The position numbers and the translations under genes are program-made. Positions 34,296 through 43,369 of a stretch of 64,000 nucleotides of DNA are shown here, in pieces; positions within the stretch are counted from its first letter, which is position 1, and the number at the start of each line of letters is the position of its first letter. Origin of the DNA: Winogradskyella eximia (lineage in GTDB: Bacteria > Bacteroidota > Bacteroidia > Flavobacteriales > Flavobacteriaceae); NCBI RefSeq assembly GCF_003386165.1, contig NZ_QRDV01000001.1, positions 1-64,000 of the forward strand, written 5' to 3'. The notes below the pieces were generated by a model. That model saw only the letters and a program-made list of their open reading frames with translations. It did no database searches and was not told where the DNA came from.

Positions 34296-34640
34296 TTACT
34301 TCTTTGTTAAAGGAAATTCTGAAAACTCTAAACCTTCAAATCCCGTTTTCATGAAGTTTCTAATGTTTTGATGTCCATTTCCTGCTGCGTCAATTAAAAC
34401 TTCCTTGAAATAATAGCTTCCAAAACACGCTAATGCTTCTTCTTTTGAAAGATTCTGCTGTATTGCAAAGGCAAATAATTTGCATGATCCAGAATTTTCT
34501 CCCTTTTCATTTTTTAAAATGCCGTTTGTAAAACTTGTTGGAGTAAAATTATAATTTTCTTCAATGACGCTCATGCTTTCAGAGAATTCAATGTCCTTTT
34601 GCTGTGCCTTCAATTTGGTTAAAAAATTCTCTAAACTCAT
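34296..34640 (-). CDS. HopJ type III effector-like protein
   Basis: A 114-residue soluble protein. The stretch IEENYNFTPTSFTNGILKNE (about residues 27-46) and the following GSCKLFAFA...CFGSYY match the HopJ family, named after a Pseudomonas effector but widespread in bacteria without type III secretion. The start at 34640 (MSLENFLTKL) is chosen over an ATG at 34682 that lies inside rsmI. No secretion signal is visible. It follows rsmI by 4 bp and is probably co-transcribed. The real function is unknown. Confidence 0.8.
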   Translation of the reverse strand: MSLENFLTKLKAQQKDIEFSESMSVIEENYNFTPTSFTNGILKNEKGENSGSCKLFAFAIQQNLSKEEALACFGSYYFKEVLIDAAGNGHQNIRNFMKTGFEGLEFSEFPLTKK

Positions 34641-34644
34641 ACTT

Positions 34645-35316
34645 TTATTTTTGCTTACCTCCCACCACAATAACAATTTCACCTTTAGGAGGTTTATTGG
34701 TATAATGCTCTAAGACCTCTTTTGCTGTTCCTCTTATGGTTTCTTCGTAAAGTTTCGTTAACTCTCTCGAAACAGATACCAACCTATCGTCTCCAAAATA
34801 CTCACAAAAATGACCTAAGGTTTTTACCAACTTATGTGGACTTTCGTAAAAAATGATAGTTCTAGTTTCTTCCGCTAATAATAAAAGTCGAGTTTGACGA
34901 CCTTTTTTTACAGGCAAAAAACCTTCGAACACAAACTTATCATTAGGTAAACCGCTATTTACTAATGCAGGCACAAATGCTGTTGCTCCTGGTAAACAAT
35001 CTACTTCAATACCATTTTCTACACAAGCTCTCACTAATAAAAATCCAGGATCTGAAATCGCAGGTGTTCCTGCATCACTTATGACAGCTATTGTTACTCC
35101 AGATTTTAGTTTTTCAACTAAATGATTTACCGTTTTATGCTCATTATGCATGTGGTGACTTTGCATATGCGTAGAGATTTCAAAATGCTTTAAAAGCTTA
35201 CCAGAAGTTCTGGTATCTTCAGCAAGTATTAAATCAACATCTTTTAAAACTTCTATAGCTCTAAAAGTGATATCTTTTAAATTTCCTATTGGAGTTGGTA
35301 CTAGGTATAACTTCAT
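34645..35316 (-). CDS. rsmI: 16S rRNA (cytidine-1402-2'-O)-methyltransferase
   Basis: A 223-residue SAM-dependent methyltransferase of the tetrapyrrole-methylase fold that modifies the ribosomal decoding centre. LYLVPTPIGNLKDITFRA, LAEDTRTSGKLLKHF, ISDAGTPAISDPGFLLV and DCLPGATAFVPALVNSGLP are diagnostic. EGFLPVKKGRQTRL and ESPHKLVKTL follow. It is shorter at the C-terminus than E. coli RsmI, as usual in Bacteroidota. It leads the small rsmI-HopJ-UDG-like run on the minus strand. Confidence 0.95.
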   Translation of the reverse strand: MKLYLVPTPIGNLKDITFRAIEVLKDVDLILAEDTRTSGKLLKHFEISTHMQSHHMHNEHKTVNHLVEKLKSGVTIAVISDAGTPAISDPGFLLVRACVENGIEVDCLPGATAFVPALVNSGLPNDKFVFEGFLPVKKGRQTRLLLLAEETRTIIFYESPHKLVKTLGHFCEYFGDDRLVSVSRELTKLYEETIRGTAKEVLEHYTNKPPKGEIVIVVGGKQK

Positions 35317-35475
35317 ATATAGCTTAACTTAATATCAAATTTACAATCTTTCTATATCTTAACGCAACCATTTACGATATTTAGCATCTTTAACATAAGA
35401 TAGGGATTTTGTGTATTTAACTGTTATACTATTAGATTATTCAATTTCTTATTGCATTAATAAAACTATGAATTT

Positions 35476-38400
35476 ATGATTGTAAAACAATTCCGCTTAT
35501 TGTTTTTGTTCCTTTTCTGTTTACAAGCACACAGTCAAACCACAGATTTATCTATAGCTATTGAAGCACAGAACCTGAGTGGCACTGCAATATCTCAAAT
35601 TGACATATATGAAGATTTTCAATATTTGGTTACTGTTTTAAATTCAGGAAACACGGTTAATAATGCAACTATTTCGGTAAATTTTGACACTGATCTAACG
35701 ATCATATCTTATAATTCTCAAAACAATAATGCAGGCGCTTCAGATTTTTCTAATATTGATATTACTGGAAATGTTTTAACAGCCTCACTTGCCACAATGC
35801 CTAATAACTCTAGTGTACAGTTATTAGTTTTGGTAACTGCACCAACCAATTTGGGAGGTATTACTGCAAACGGCACTATTTCTCCACCAACAGACACCCA
35901 AGATATAAATACAAGTAACAACCAAGCCATAATATCTATTGATGTATTAGATATTATTATTGATTTTTCGGTAACTCATACACAAATAAATCCTACTGAA
36001 GGCACAGCAATTAGTGCTTGGGGAGATTCTGTAACTTATCAATTTACCATAACCAATAATAGTTCCATTGATTTTCCTTTTGCAAATATTTTAGGTAACC
36101 TTAGTTTAAGTTCAACCTATAATAATGGACAACCTTTTGCAGAATTTATATCGCTAGAATGTTTAGGTGCAACCAACGGAACCTCTTGTCCTGATTTAAC
36201 TGGTTTTACCGGAAATAATGCGACAATAGAAACTATTAGTTCATTATTTAATTACGATATAGAAACAGAAATAACAGCTGGTGGAAGTATTACATTTGAA
36301 ATGGTTTACAAGTATACCAATTTCTCTTGTTCTCCAGAACCATTGCCTATTGCTGTGGATAGCTATATTAGTATATTGATAAACAGTGCAAATACAATAT
36401 CTGTGGTTTCAAATAGCGTCACCACAAATTTGCTACTAGCAGAAGTCTGCCCTGAAACAGATCTCTGTATTGAAACGGAACAAACCAATCCAGATGTTTC
36501 AACGAGCTTAGATTACGGACAAGACATTACATTTATAACAACCGTTTGTAATAATGGACCTGCTGCAACACCTATGCGTTTCTTTTTTCAGAATTTATCT
36601 CCTATAGATTGGAGTATCAGTTCTCTTACGTGTTTAGCTACAACTGGACCTGTTACTTGTAGTGATTTCACCTTAACAATAGGTAACCAAATTTGGGTGA
36701 GTAATGATTTTATTCTTCAGCCAAATACTACTATCACTATTGAAACGGTTTTGAGTTATACAGAACCTGAATGTAATAACAGTATCAATGAAATTGTTGC
36801 CATTGTGCGCAGCGCAACTAATATTCTAGATAGTCAATTATTAGATTCTAATCCTGAAAATAATTATTATTCTAATACACTACTTTTTCCTACTGTAGAA
36901 CCTTGTGATGGTGAAGACCCAATTAATTTAGAAGTGACTAAAAATCAAATAAGCCCAGAATTGCCAAATGGAAGTTCTCAACAAAATACAGCTGCATGGG
37001 GTTTAGTGAGTTATGAGATCACTTTAACAAATGCAAATGACGAAGACACTATTATTGAATTACAAGATTATATGCCTGCATCGGGTGTTAATGCTATGTT
37101 AGCTACACTAATAAACGTAGAATGTGTCTCTACAACAGGCACAGCATCTTGTTTTAATATTACAAATGCAAATATAGGAACAACACTAGACGGCATCTCC
37201 GAAAATGGTGAGCCAGATATCTTTTGGCAAATTACATCCGAAGAAAATTGGGAATTACCAGCTAATAGCTCTATAACTTTTAATGTTACTGTAGATTGGA
37301 TGCCTGCATGTTCTCCTGACCCAATGATTGGAACTAATGTTGTTAGCGTCGATTTTATAGATACAGGTGGTAGTATTCTTGGTACTCGTACAGATTCTGT
37401 AAATACTTATTTTGCTCCTTGTTTGGATTTAATAGTACAAACCTATCCCGAATTTACACAAGTAGATGTCAATCAAACTTTTAATTGGATTGTTGATATT
37501 AGTAATAGTACAACAAGTTCTGATGCTATAGATGTTGTTTTTGAAAACACACTTAACCCTGTTTTTAATATTATTGGAAATCCAACATGTACTGTAACCT
37601 CCGGAAATGCCGCATGTATCACAAACATTATTGTTACAGGAAACTTTATAACGGCAACAATTCCTTCTATGGAAGCTGGCTCTACCGTTAGAATTAGTAT
37701 TCCAGTCACTGCACCAAGTTTTGGAGGTGCTTTTAATAATATTGCTGAAGCAATTCCTGATGCCACAAACAACCAAGAATTAACACCAGAATCTAATATA
37801 TCTATTAATAGCGTTCAAGTCATTGCTCCTGTTTTAGAAAAATCATTTACTCCAAACACCATTTTGGAAGGAGGCCAAAGCGAATTAACCTTTACGGTTT
37901 TTAATGTGGCTTCTAATCCTAATCAAAATAACATTTCATTTACTGATAATTTACCAAACGGAGTCACGTTATTAAACGCTCCAATGTGGATTGAATCCAA
38001 TGGTTGTACAGCTACTTTTATTGGTACCAGCGATGATACTTTTGTTGGAATTGAAAATTTAGTATTTCCTAGTGGAGTAAATAGTTGCACATTCTCAGTG
38101 ATGGTAACTTCGGATACTGCTGGTAATTATCTTAACAATTTTCAAAATTTTAGTAATAGCAATAACATTGACACCTCTCAAACTAATGCAACTCTTAATG
38201 TTATTATTGATAATTCTGATGTAGATATTGAAATCATTAAAATGGTTGAGCCTTCAGAAGCTTTTTATGGTCAAAATGTTGATTTTACCATTACAGCAAC
38301 TAATTTGGGTACAACTACCGCTACTCTTATAGAAGTTATTGATGCATTGCCACAGGGTTATGAATTTGTAGCTGCAAGCACAAGTTTAGGTGTTTTTGAT

Positions 38401-38862
38401 AACAGTACATTTATTTGGAATATTCCGAGTATAGACCCTAACAATTCTGAAACATTAGTTTTAACTGCAAAGGTCATTTCTACAAACAATTTAAAAAACA
38501 TTGCACTATTGAATAGCGTAAATGAACCCGATAGAAATCTCAACAATAATGAAGATGAAGCAAGCATAGAAATTTCTAATTGCCTTTCAATACCACAAGG
38601 GCTTTCTCCTAATGACGACGGAAAAAACGATGTATTTATAATTCCATGTATTGAAGATTATCCTGAAAATACATTTAAAATATACAATCGTTACGGTACA
38701 CAAATTTACGAAGCCAAAAATTATGTGAATACATGGAACGGCACTGCTAATATGGGACTTTTAAAGAATTCTAAACTATTACCTGTAGGCACTTATTTTT
38801 ATGTGTTAGAAATCAATGGCTTTGAAGATGGTTTTGTAGGTTATATTTATTTAAATTACTAA
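35476..38862 (+). CDS. Large secreted DUF11-repeat protein with gliding-type (type B) T9SS domain
   Basis: A 1128-residue cell-surface protein. A signal peptide (residues 1-20, FLFCLQAHS) is followed by several Ig-like DUF11 domains that read for example DLSIAIEAQNL (about 25), DFSVTHTQINP (about 155) and DVDIEIIKMVEPSEAFYGQ (about 915). The last 90 residues (LSPNDDGKNDVFIIPCIEDY, FKIYNRYGTQIYEAKNY, LPVGTYFYVL) form the gliding-motility-associated C-terminal domain, a type B sorting signal for T9SS export and surface attachment. It is probably an adhesin. Its stop overlaps that of the converging gene (38859-38862). Confidence 0.9.
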   Translation: MIVKQFRLLFLFLFCLQAHSQTTDLSIAIEAQNLSGTAISQIDIYEDFQYLVTVLNSGNTVNNATISVNFDTDLTIISYNSQNNNAGASDFSNIDITGNVLTASLATMPNNSSVQLLVLVTAPTNLGGITANGTISPPTDTQDINTSNNQAIISIDVLDIIIDFSVTHTQINPTEGTAISAWGDSVTYQFTITNNSSIDFPFANILGNLSLSSTYNNGQPFAEFISLECLGATNGTSCPDLTGFTGNNATIETISSLFNYDIETEITAGGSITFEMVYKYTNFSCSPEPLPIAVDSYISILINSANTISVVSNSVTTNLLLAEVCPETDLCIETEQTNPDVSTSLDYGQDITFITTVCNNGPAATPMRFFFQNLSPIDWSISSLTCLATTGPVTCSDFTLTIGNQIWVSNDFILQPNTTITIETVLSYTEPECNNSINEIVAIVRSATNILDSQLLDSNPENNYYSNTLLFPTVEPCDGEDPINLEVTKNQISPELPNGSSQQNTAAWGLVSYEITLTNANDEDTIIELQDYMPASGVNAMLATLINVECVSTTGTASCFNITNANIGTTLDGISENGEPDIFWQITSEENWELPANSSITFNVTVDWMPACSPDPMIGTNVVSVDFIDTGGSILGTRTDSVNTYFAPCLDLIVQTYPEFTQVDVNQTFNWIVDISNSTTSSDAIDVVFENTLNPVFNIIGNPTCTVTSGNAACITNIIVTGNFITATIPSMEAGSTVRISIPVTAPSFGGAFNNIAEAIPDATNNQELTPESNISINSVQVIAPVLEKSFTPNTILEGGQSELTFTVFNVASNPNQNNISFTDNLPNGVTLLNAPMWIESNGCTATFIGTSDDTFVGIENLVFPSGVNSCTFSVMVTSDTAGNYLNNFQNFSNSNNIDTSQTNATLNVIIDNSDVDIEIIKMVEPSEAFYGQNVDFTITATNLGTTTATLIEVIDALPQGYEFVAASTSLGVFDNSTFIWNIPSIDPNNSETLVLTAKVISTNNLKNIALLNSVNEPDRNLNNNEDEASIEISNCLSIPQGLSPNDDGKNDVFIIPCIEDYPENTFKIYNRYGTQIYEAKNYVNTWNGTANMGLLKNSKLLPVGTYFYVLEINGFEDGFVGYIYLNY

Positions 38863-39611
38863 TTATACCTGCCCTCAACAAGCTCAATAAAACGTGCTTC
38901 GTATTCTTCTTTGCCAACCCAATTATTATAGTCTGGTTTTACCATCTCTAAAATTAATTTTCTTGCGTCATCTAAAGAATGTGTCGTATTAATTTGAGAA
39001 ATCACACGGTCGTAATCTTCGTTTTGGCCTTCAAATAAATGCTTAATAAAAGCCAATTTATCGTTAAGACCAATATTTAAACGTTGTCCTTTTAGTTTAT
39101 CATTAAGCGATTTCTTTTCTAATTCAGCTTCACGTTTTTTAGCATCCTCAATAGGTTCAAACTCAGGAATATCTTCAAAACCAGATGTAATGGTTTCAAA
39201 TTCAATAGAATCAGGAGTTTCTATTTCTTGTGACTTAATTTGTTCTAAAATAGGATCTATAGGCTCTTCTTCTTTTGGCATATGCTCAAACATATCCTTG
39301 ATTTTTGCCATCACAGGTTCCATAATACCATCATCTTCAACCTCATCTAAATTTATATAAGTTCTATCTTCGACTTCAACATTATCACTCACTTTATTAT
39401 TAAATGCAGTATCTAGCATTCCAAAAAAAGAAGAATCATGACCAATGGTTGGCATCTTATCTTCAAAATTTTCTTGAGCAAATTTTAAAACGGTGAGCTT
39501 TTCGTAAAGTTTAGAAACTTCTTCGTGCAATTGATCCACATCTTCTCTGCCTGTCAGTTTTAGAATCCTATGCGCAATACTAACTAATTCTGATTCTAAT
39601 TTCTTTTTCAT
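38859..39611 (-). CDS. Conserved acidic protein of unknown function
   Basis: A 250-residue soluble, highly acidic protein, not recognised as a named family. Residues about 1-50 look like a short coiled coil (DVDQLHEEVSKLYEKLTVLKF). The middle (about 90-160) is low-complexity and rich in Glu, Asp and Pro (DMFEHMPKEEEPIDPILEQI), probably disordered. A folded C-terminal part (about 170-250) starts LNDKLAFIKHLFEGQNEDYD and ends WVGKEEYEARFIELVEGRYN. It has no signal or membrane segment. It diverges from tdk. Similar acidic proteins are common in Flavobacteriaceae, by memory only. Confidence 0.65.
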   Translation of the reverse strand: MKKKLESELVSIAHRILKLTGREDVDQLHEEVSKLYEKLTVLKFAQENFEDKMPTIGHDSSFFGMLDTAFNNKVSDNVEVEDRTYINLDEVEDDGIMEPVMAKIKDMFEHMPKEEEPIDPILEQIKSQEIETPDSIEFETITSGFEDIPEFEPIEDAKKREAELEKKSLNDKLKGQRLNIGLNDKLAFIKHLFEGQNEDYDRVISQINTTHSLDDARKLILEMVKPDYNNWVGKEEYEARFIELVEGRYN

Positions 39612-39702
39612 CTTTTCCTGAATTTTACTTTTGATTTTTAATAAATTTGCGTGACCTTTATAAAATCGGAGACTAGCTTCGATTTAGTGCTAAAATTACA
39701 AA

Positions 39703-40350
39703 ATGTTTCTCGAAAATACAGTAAATCAGAAAGAACAATTTGGGTGGATTGAAGTCATCTGTGGATCGATGTTCTCCGGTAAGACCGAAGAATTAATACG
39801 AAGACTAAAACGTGCTCAGTTCGCAAAACAAAAGGTGGAAATTTTTAAGCCATCTGTTGATGTGCGTTATGATGAAGAAATGGTTGTTTCTCATGATGCT
39901 AATGAAATACGTTCTACACCTGTGCCTGCTGCTGCTAATATTCCAATTTTAGCAGATGGTTGCGATGTAGTTGGTATTGACGAAGCACAATTTTTTGATG
40001 ACGAAATAGTTCGCGTTTGTAACGATTTGGCAAATAAGGGCATTCGTGTTATTGTGGCTGGTTTAGATATGGATTTTAAAGGTAATCCGTTTGGCCCAAT
40101 GCCAAATCTTATGGCAACAGCAGAATACGTAACTAAAGTCCATGCCGTTTGTACAAAAACAGGGAATTTAGCACAATATAGCCATAGAAAAGCATTAAGT
40201 GATGAATTGGTTTTACTCGGTGAGGTTGATGAGTATGAACCTTTGAGCAGAGCTGCTTATTTTAAAAGCATGCAAAGAGATAAGCTAAGACAGATCAAAG
40301 TGAACGAAGCTGAAGAAATGGATTTTAAAGACCAAAAACGGGATGCCTAA
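39703..40350 (+). CDS. tdk: Thymidine kinase
   Basis: A 215-residue type II thymidine kinase that phosphorylates thymidine in nucleotide salvage. The P-loop is [17 protein letters not shown] (about residues 22-38), the Walker B-like [11 protein letters not shown] is near residue 91 and provides the catalytic Glu, and the lasso loop region follows at about 140-185. The zinc cysteines of classical enzymes are largely missing: [13 protein letters not shown] has one Cys of the first pair, and YEPLSRAAY has none of the second. A TAAATTTG box at 39642-39649 may be its promoter. It overlaps alr by 8 bases. Confidence 0.95.
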   Translation: MFLENTVNQKEQFGWIEVICGSMFSGKTEELIRRLKRAQFAKQKVEIFKPSVDVRYDEEMVVSHDANEIRSTPVPAAANIPILADGCDVVGIDEAQFFDDEIVRVCNDLANKGIRVIVAGLDMDFKGNPFGPMPNLMATAEYVTKVHAVCTKTGNLAQYSHRKALSDELVLLGEVDEYEPLSRAAYFKSMQRDKLRQIKVNEAEEMDFKDQKRDA

Positions 40351-41449
40351 AGCTAAGGAAACAGTCCTCGAAATTGATTTAAGTGCGCTTACACATAATT
40401 TCAATTATTTAAAATCAAAATTACAACCACAGACCAAATTTTTAGCTGTAGTTAAAGCTTTTGCTTATGGCAGTGATGCTGTAGAAATTGCAAAACACCT
40501 CCAAAAGTTAAATGTAGATTATTTTGCTGTGGCTTACGTAAATGAAGGTGTTGCTTTAAGGGATGCAGGCATCACAGCTCCTATTTTAGTTCTTCATCCA
40601 CAATCTATCAGCTTTAAAACACTTATTGATCGTTGCTTAGAACCAAGTATTTATAGCACTCATGTTTTAGATGAGTTTATAAAAATCACTAAAGCACAAT
40701 CTCAAAAAGATTATCCTGTTCATATAAAATTCAATACAGGATTAAATAGATTAGGATTTAAGGTAAATGATATTGATTCTATTGTTTCAAAATTAGATAA
40801 CACATCGTCTATAAAAGTAAAATCTCTTTTTTCTCATTTAGTAGCTAGTGAGGACACCAATGAGTTAGAGTTTTCTAATAATCAAATCGAAAAATTTAAA
40901 ACCATTGCAGCAACGTTTGAGGAAAAATCAGGCATCAAACCTTGGTTACATATGTGCAATACTTCTGGTATTATCAATTATCCCGAAGCACATTTTGATA
41001 TGGTACGTTCTGGTATAGGACTTTATGGTTTTGGTAATTCTATAGAAGAGGACAACAAACTAAAACCTATTGCAAGTTTAAAATCTGTGATTTCTCAAAT
41101 ACATACAATAGAAAAGGATGAAACTGTAGGTTACAACAGAGCTTACACTGCTAAAGGCATAGAAAAAACAGCGACCATACCAATTGGTCATGCTGATGGT
41201 ATTAGCCGAATTTATGGTCAAGAAAAAGGCTTTGTTACTATTAATAGTGAAAAAGCACCAATAATAGGCAATGTTTGCATGGATATGATAATGGTAAACA
41301 TAACCAATATAGATTGTAAAGAAGGCGATGAGGTTATCATTTTCGATAACAAATACAAAGCCAACACATTAGCAGAAGCTGCAAATACGATTTCTTACGA
41401 AATTATGACCTCTATTTCCCAGCGTGTAAAACGTGTTTTTATACCCTAA
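40343..41449 (+). CDS. alr: Alanine racemase
   Basis: A 368-residue PLP enzyme that makes D-alanine for peptidoglycan. The PLP Lys lies in [15 protein letters not shown] (about residue 37; most family members read KANAYG, so Phe for Asn is slightly unusual). [18 protein letters not shown] and VGYNRAYTA (catalytic Tyr) follow, and MDMIMVNIT and [12 protein letters not shown] close the C-terminal beta-domain. Full length. It starts inside the end of tdk, so the two are co-translated. Confidence 0.95.
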   Translation: MPKAKETVLEIDLSALTHNFNYLKSKLQPQTKFLAVVKAFAYGSDAVEIAKHLQKLNVDYFAVAYVNEGVALRDAGITAPILVLHPQSISFKTLIDRCLEPSIYSTHVLDEFIKITKAQSQKDYPVHIKFNTGLNRLGFKVNDIDSIVSKLDNTSSIKVKSLFSHLVASEDTNELEFSNNQIEKFKTIAATFEEKSGIKPWLHMCNTSGIINYPEAHFDMVRSGIGLYGFGNSIEEDNKLKPIASLKSVISQIHTIEKDETVGYNRAYTAKGIEKTATIPIGHADGISRIYGQEKGFVTINSEKAPIIGNVCMDMIMVNITNIDCKEGDEVIIFDNKYKANTLAEAANTISYEIMTSISQRVKRVFIP

Positions 41450-41536
41450 AAAAACTATTTTTTAACAAAATGTGACTTTTTTAATTACCTTAGTGTCATA
41501 CTAACTTAATAACTAACTATTAAAAACATTTAAATT

Positions 41537-41941
41537 ATGTTAAAAGAATTTAAGAATTTTATTATGACAGGTAACGTGATTGATTTCGCTGTTGCTGTAA
41601 TTATGGCTGGTGCTCTTGGAGCAGTAATAAACGGTTTCGTTTCTAAAATTGCAATGCCTCTAATTGGCCTTGTAAGTGGAGGCGTGAGTTTCTCGGATAA
41701 GTTTTGGACTCCAGGAGATGAGGTTTATGCAACTGTTGCTGCTGCAAAAGAAGCAGGTGTTGCTGCCGTAGAATATGGTGCATGGATTGACACTATTATT
41801 AGCTTACTTGTTGTTGGTTTTGTAATGTTTTTGATTGTAAAAGCTTACAACAAAACTAAAAAACCAGCTGAACCAGCAGCTCCTGCAGGACCTTCTGAAG
41901 TTGATTTATTAATGGAAATCAGAGACGCATTAAAAAAATAA
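41537..41941 (+). CDS. mscL: Large-conductance mechanosensitive channel
   Basis: A 134-residue channel that opens at high membrane tension to release solutes on osmotic downshock. EFKNFIMTGNVIDFAVAVIMAGALGAVI (residues about 4-31) gives the N-terminal helix and pore-lining TM1; a second TM helix is TIISLLVVGFVMFLIVKAYN (about 83-102). The C-terminal AAPAGPSEVDLLMEIRDALKK forms the cytoplasmic bundle. The periplasmic loop is longer than in E. coli. It is a single-gene transcript ended by a clear terminator. Confidence 0.97.
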   Translation: MLKEFKNFIMTGNVIDFAVAVIMAGALGAVINGFVSKIAMPLIGLVSGGVSFSDKFWTPGDEVYATVAAAKEAGVAAVEYGAWIDTIISLLVVGFVMFLIVKAYNKTKKPAEPAAPAGPSEVDLLMEIRDALKK

Positions 41942-41982
41942 AACACGTTTAGCCTCATCGCTACACTATTATTTTTTAACTG

Positions 41983-42015
41983 AACCCAGACTGAAAAGTC
42001 TGGGTTTTTCTTTTT
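41983..42015 (+). terminator. Terminator after mscL
   Basis: AACCCAGAC (41983-41991) pairs with GTCTGGGTT (41998-42006) around TGAAAA, followed by TTTCTTTTT. The same loop and a near-identical stem are found in the accC terminator at 57636, so the two may be related sequences. Confidence 0.9.
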
Positions 42016-42151
42016 ACAAAACCTTTTTAAGTTCTTGTGAGAAAAGTTTAGATGCTCTTCGTTACTAAAAATTGTAAAACCCATAATTAAAAGCCCCTAT
42101 TTTTATCATATTTTTAAGAACCAATTGCCCAATTTAATTAAAGAAAAGCTA

Positions 42152-42159
42152 TAATTTTG
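42152..42159 (+). promoter_or_regulatory. -7 box of the asd promoter
   Basis: TAATTTTG fits TANNTTTG with a TTG 24 bp upstream (42125-42127). RNA would start near 42165, 18 bases before the asd ATG. The remaining part of the 241-bp gap after the mscL terminator shows nothing else. Confidence 0.5.
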
Positions 42160-42182
42160 AAACCATTAAATATAAAGAACGC

Positions 42183-43172
42183 ATGAAAGTAGCAATTGTA
42201 GGAGCAACAGGTTTAGTAGGTAACGTAATGCTTAAAGTATTAGAAGAGCGTAATTTTCCTTTAGACGAATTATTATTAGTGGCCTCAGAACGTTCTGTAG
42301 GTAAAAAAATAAAGTTTAAAGGAGAAGATATTTCAGTTATTAGTATTCCAACAGCCATAGAAGCAAGACCAGATATTGCACTTTTCTCTGCTGGAGGCTC
42401 TACATCTTTAGAATGGGCACCAAAATTTGCAGAAGTCGGTACAACAGTTATAGACAACTCATCCGCTTGGAGAATGGACAGTTCTAAAAAATTGATAGTT
42501 CCAGAAATTAATGCCAATCAATTAACAAAATCAGACAAGATAATTGCCAACCCAAACTGTTCTACTATACAAATGGTAATGGCATTAGCTCCACTTCATA
42601 ATAAATATAAAATTAAACGTATTGTCGTTTCTACCTATCAATCCGTATCTGGTACAGGAGTAAAAGCTGTTGAACAGATGGAGAATGAAATTTTAGGTAA
42701 AAAAGGAGAGATGGCTTACCCTTATCCTATTCATAAAAATGCCATTCCGCATTGTGATGTTTTTGAAGACAACGGTTACACCAAAGAAGAAATGAAATTG
42801 GTTAACGAAACTCAAAAAATATTAAGCGACCGTACCATTGCTGTCACTGCTACTGCTGTAAGAATTCCAACAGCAGGTGGACATAGTGAAGCTATAAATG
42901 TAGAATTTGAAAATGAATTTGATCTTACCGAAGTAAGACAACTTCTTAATAATACAGATGGTATTACCATTCAAGATAATTTAGAGACAAACTCTTACCC
43001 TATGCCAATGTATGCTCATGGTAAGGATGATGTTTTTGTTGGCCGCATCAGACGAGATGGGTCTCAACCTAATACTTTAAACATGTGGGTTGTAAGTGAT
43101 AATCTTAGAAAAGGTGCTGCTACTAATACGGTTCAAATAGCAGAATTTCTTGTTGGTAATGCTTTAGTATAA
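42183..43172 (+). CDS. asd: Aspartate-semialdehyde dehydrogenase
   Basis: A 329-residue NADP-dependent enzyme that makes aspartate semialdehyde for lysine, diaminopimelate, threonine and methionine. VAIVGATGLVGNVMLKVLEE is the NADP-binding Rossmann start. The catalytic Cys is in IANPNCSTIQMV (about residue 124) and the catalytic His in PTAGGHSEAINVEF (about 235). PEINANQLT and SVSGTGVKAVEQMENE are also typical. Full length. It stands alone. Confidence 0.97.
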   Translation: MKVAIVGATGLVGNVMLKVLEERNFPLDELLLVASERSVGKKIKFKGEDISVISIPTAIEARPDIALFSAGGSTSLEWAPKFAEVGTTVIDNSSAWRMDSSKKLIVPEINANQLTKSDKIIANPNCSTIQMVMALAPLHNKYKIKRIVVSTYQSVSGTGVKAVEQMENEILGKKGEMAYPYPIHKNAIPHCDVFEDNGYTKEEMKLVNETQKILSDRTIAVTATAVRIPTAGGHSEAINVEFENEFDLTEVRQLLNNTDGITIQDNLETNSYPMPMYAHGKDDVFVGRIRRDGSQPNTLNMWVVSDNLRKGAATNTVQIAEFLVGNALV

Positions 43173-43326
43173 AGCTCATTAGATTAGTTGTAGAATTTCT
43201 AAATGGCGATTAATTTGTGTATTTTAACTAATTAATTATTTGGTTAGTTGTTATTGTCTCTATATTGCCCTTCCGTTTTACTTTTAAGTTTTTGATTTTT
43301 TGACAAATGTCAGAAAACGAAAGTCT

Positions 43327-43334
43327 TATATTTG
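43327..43334 (+). promoter_or_regulatory. -7 box of the prolyl oligopeptidase gene
   Basis: TATATTTG is a perfect TANNTTTG with a TTG 24 bp upstream (43300-43302). RNA would start near 43340. This lies inside the longer frame that begins at 43307, so it argues for the ATG at 43370 as the true start. Confidence 0.55.
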
Positions 43335-43369
43335 AGGTAAATGTTATTTTATTTCGAAAACAACTAATT

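Noticed and set aside
34296..34640. Type III effector role for the HopJ-like protein
   Set aside because: No type III secretion gene is in the window and the genome type is not known to use one; the family is much wider than effectors.
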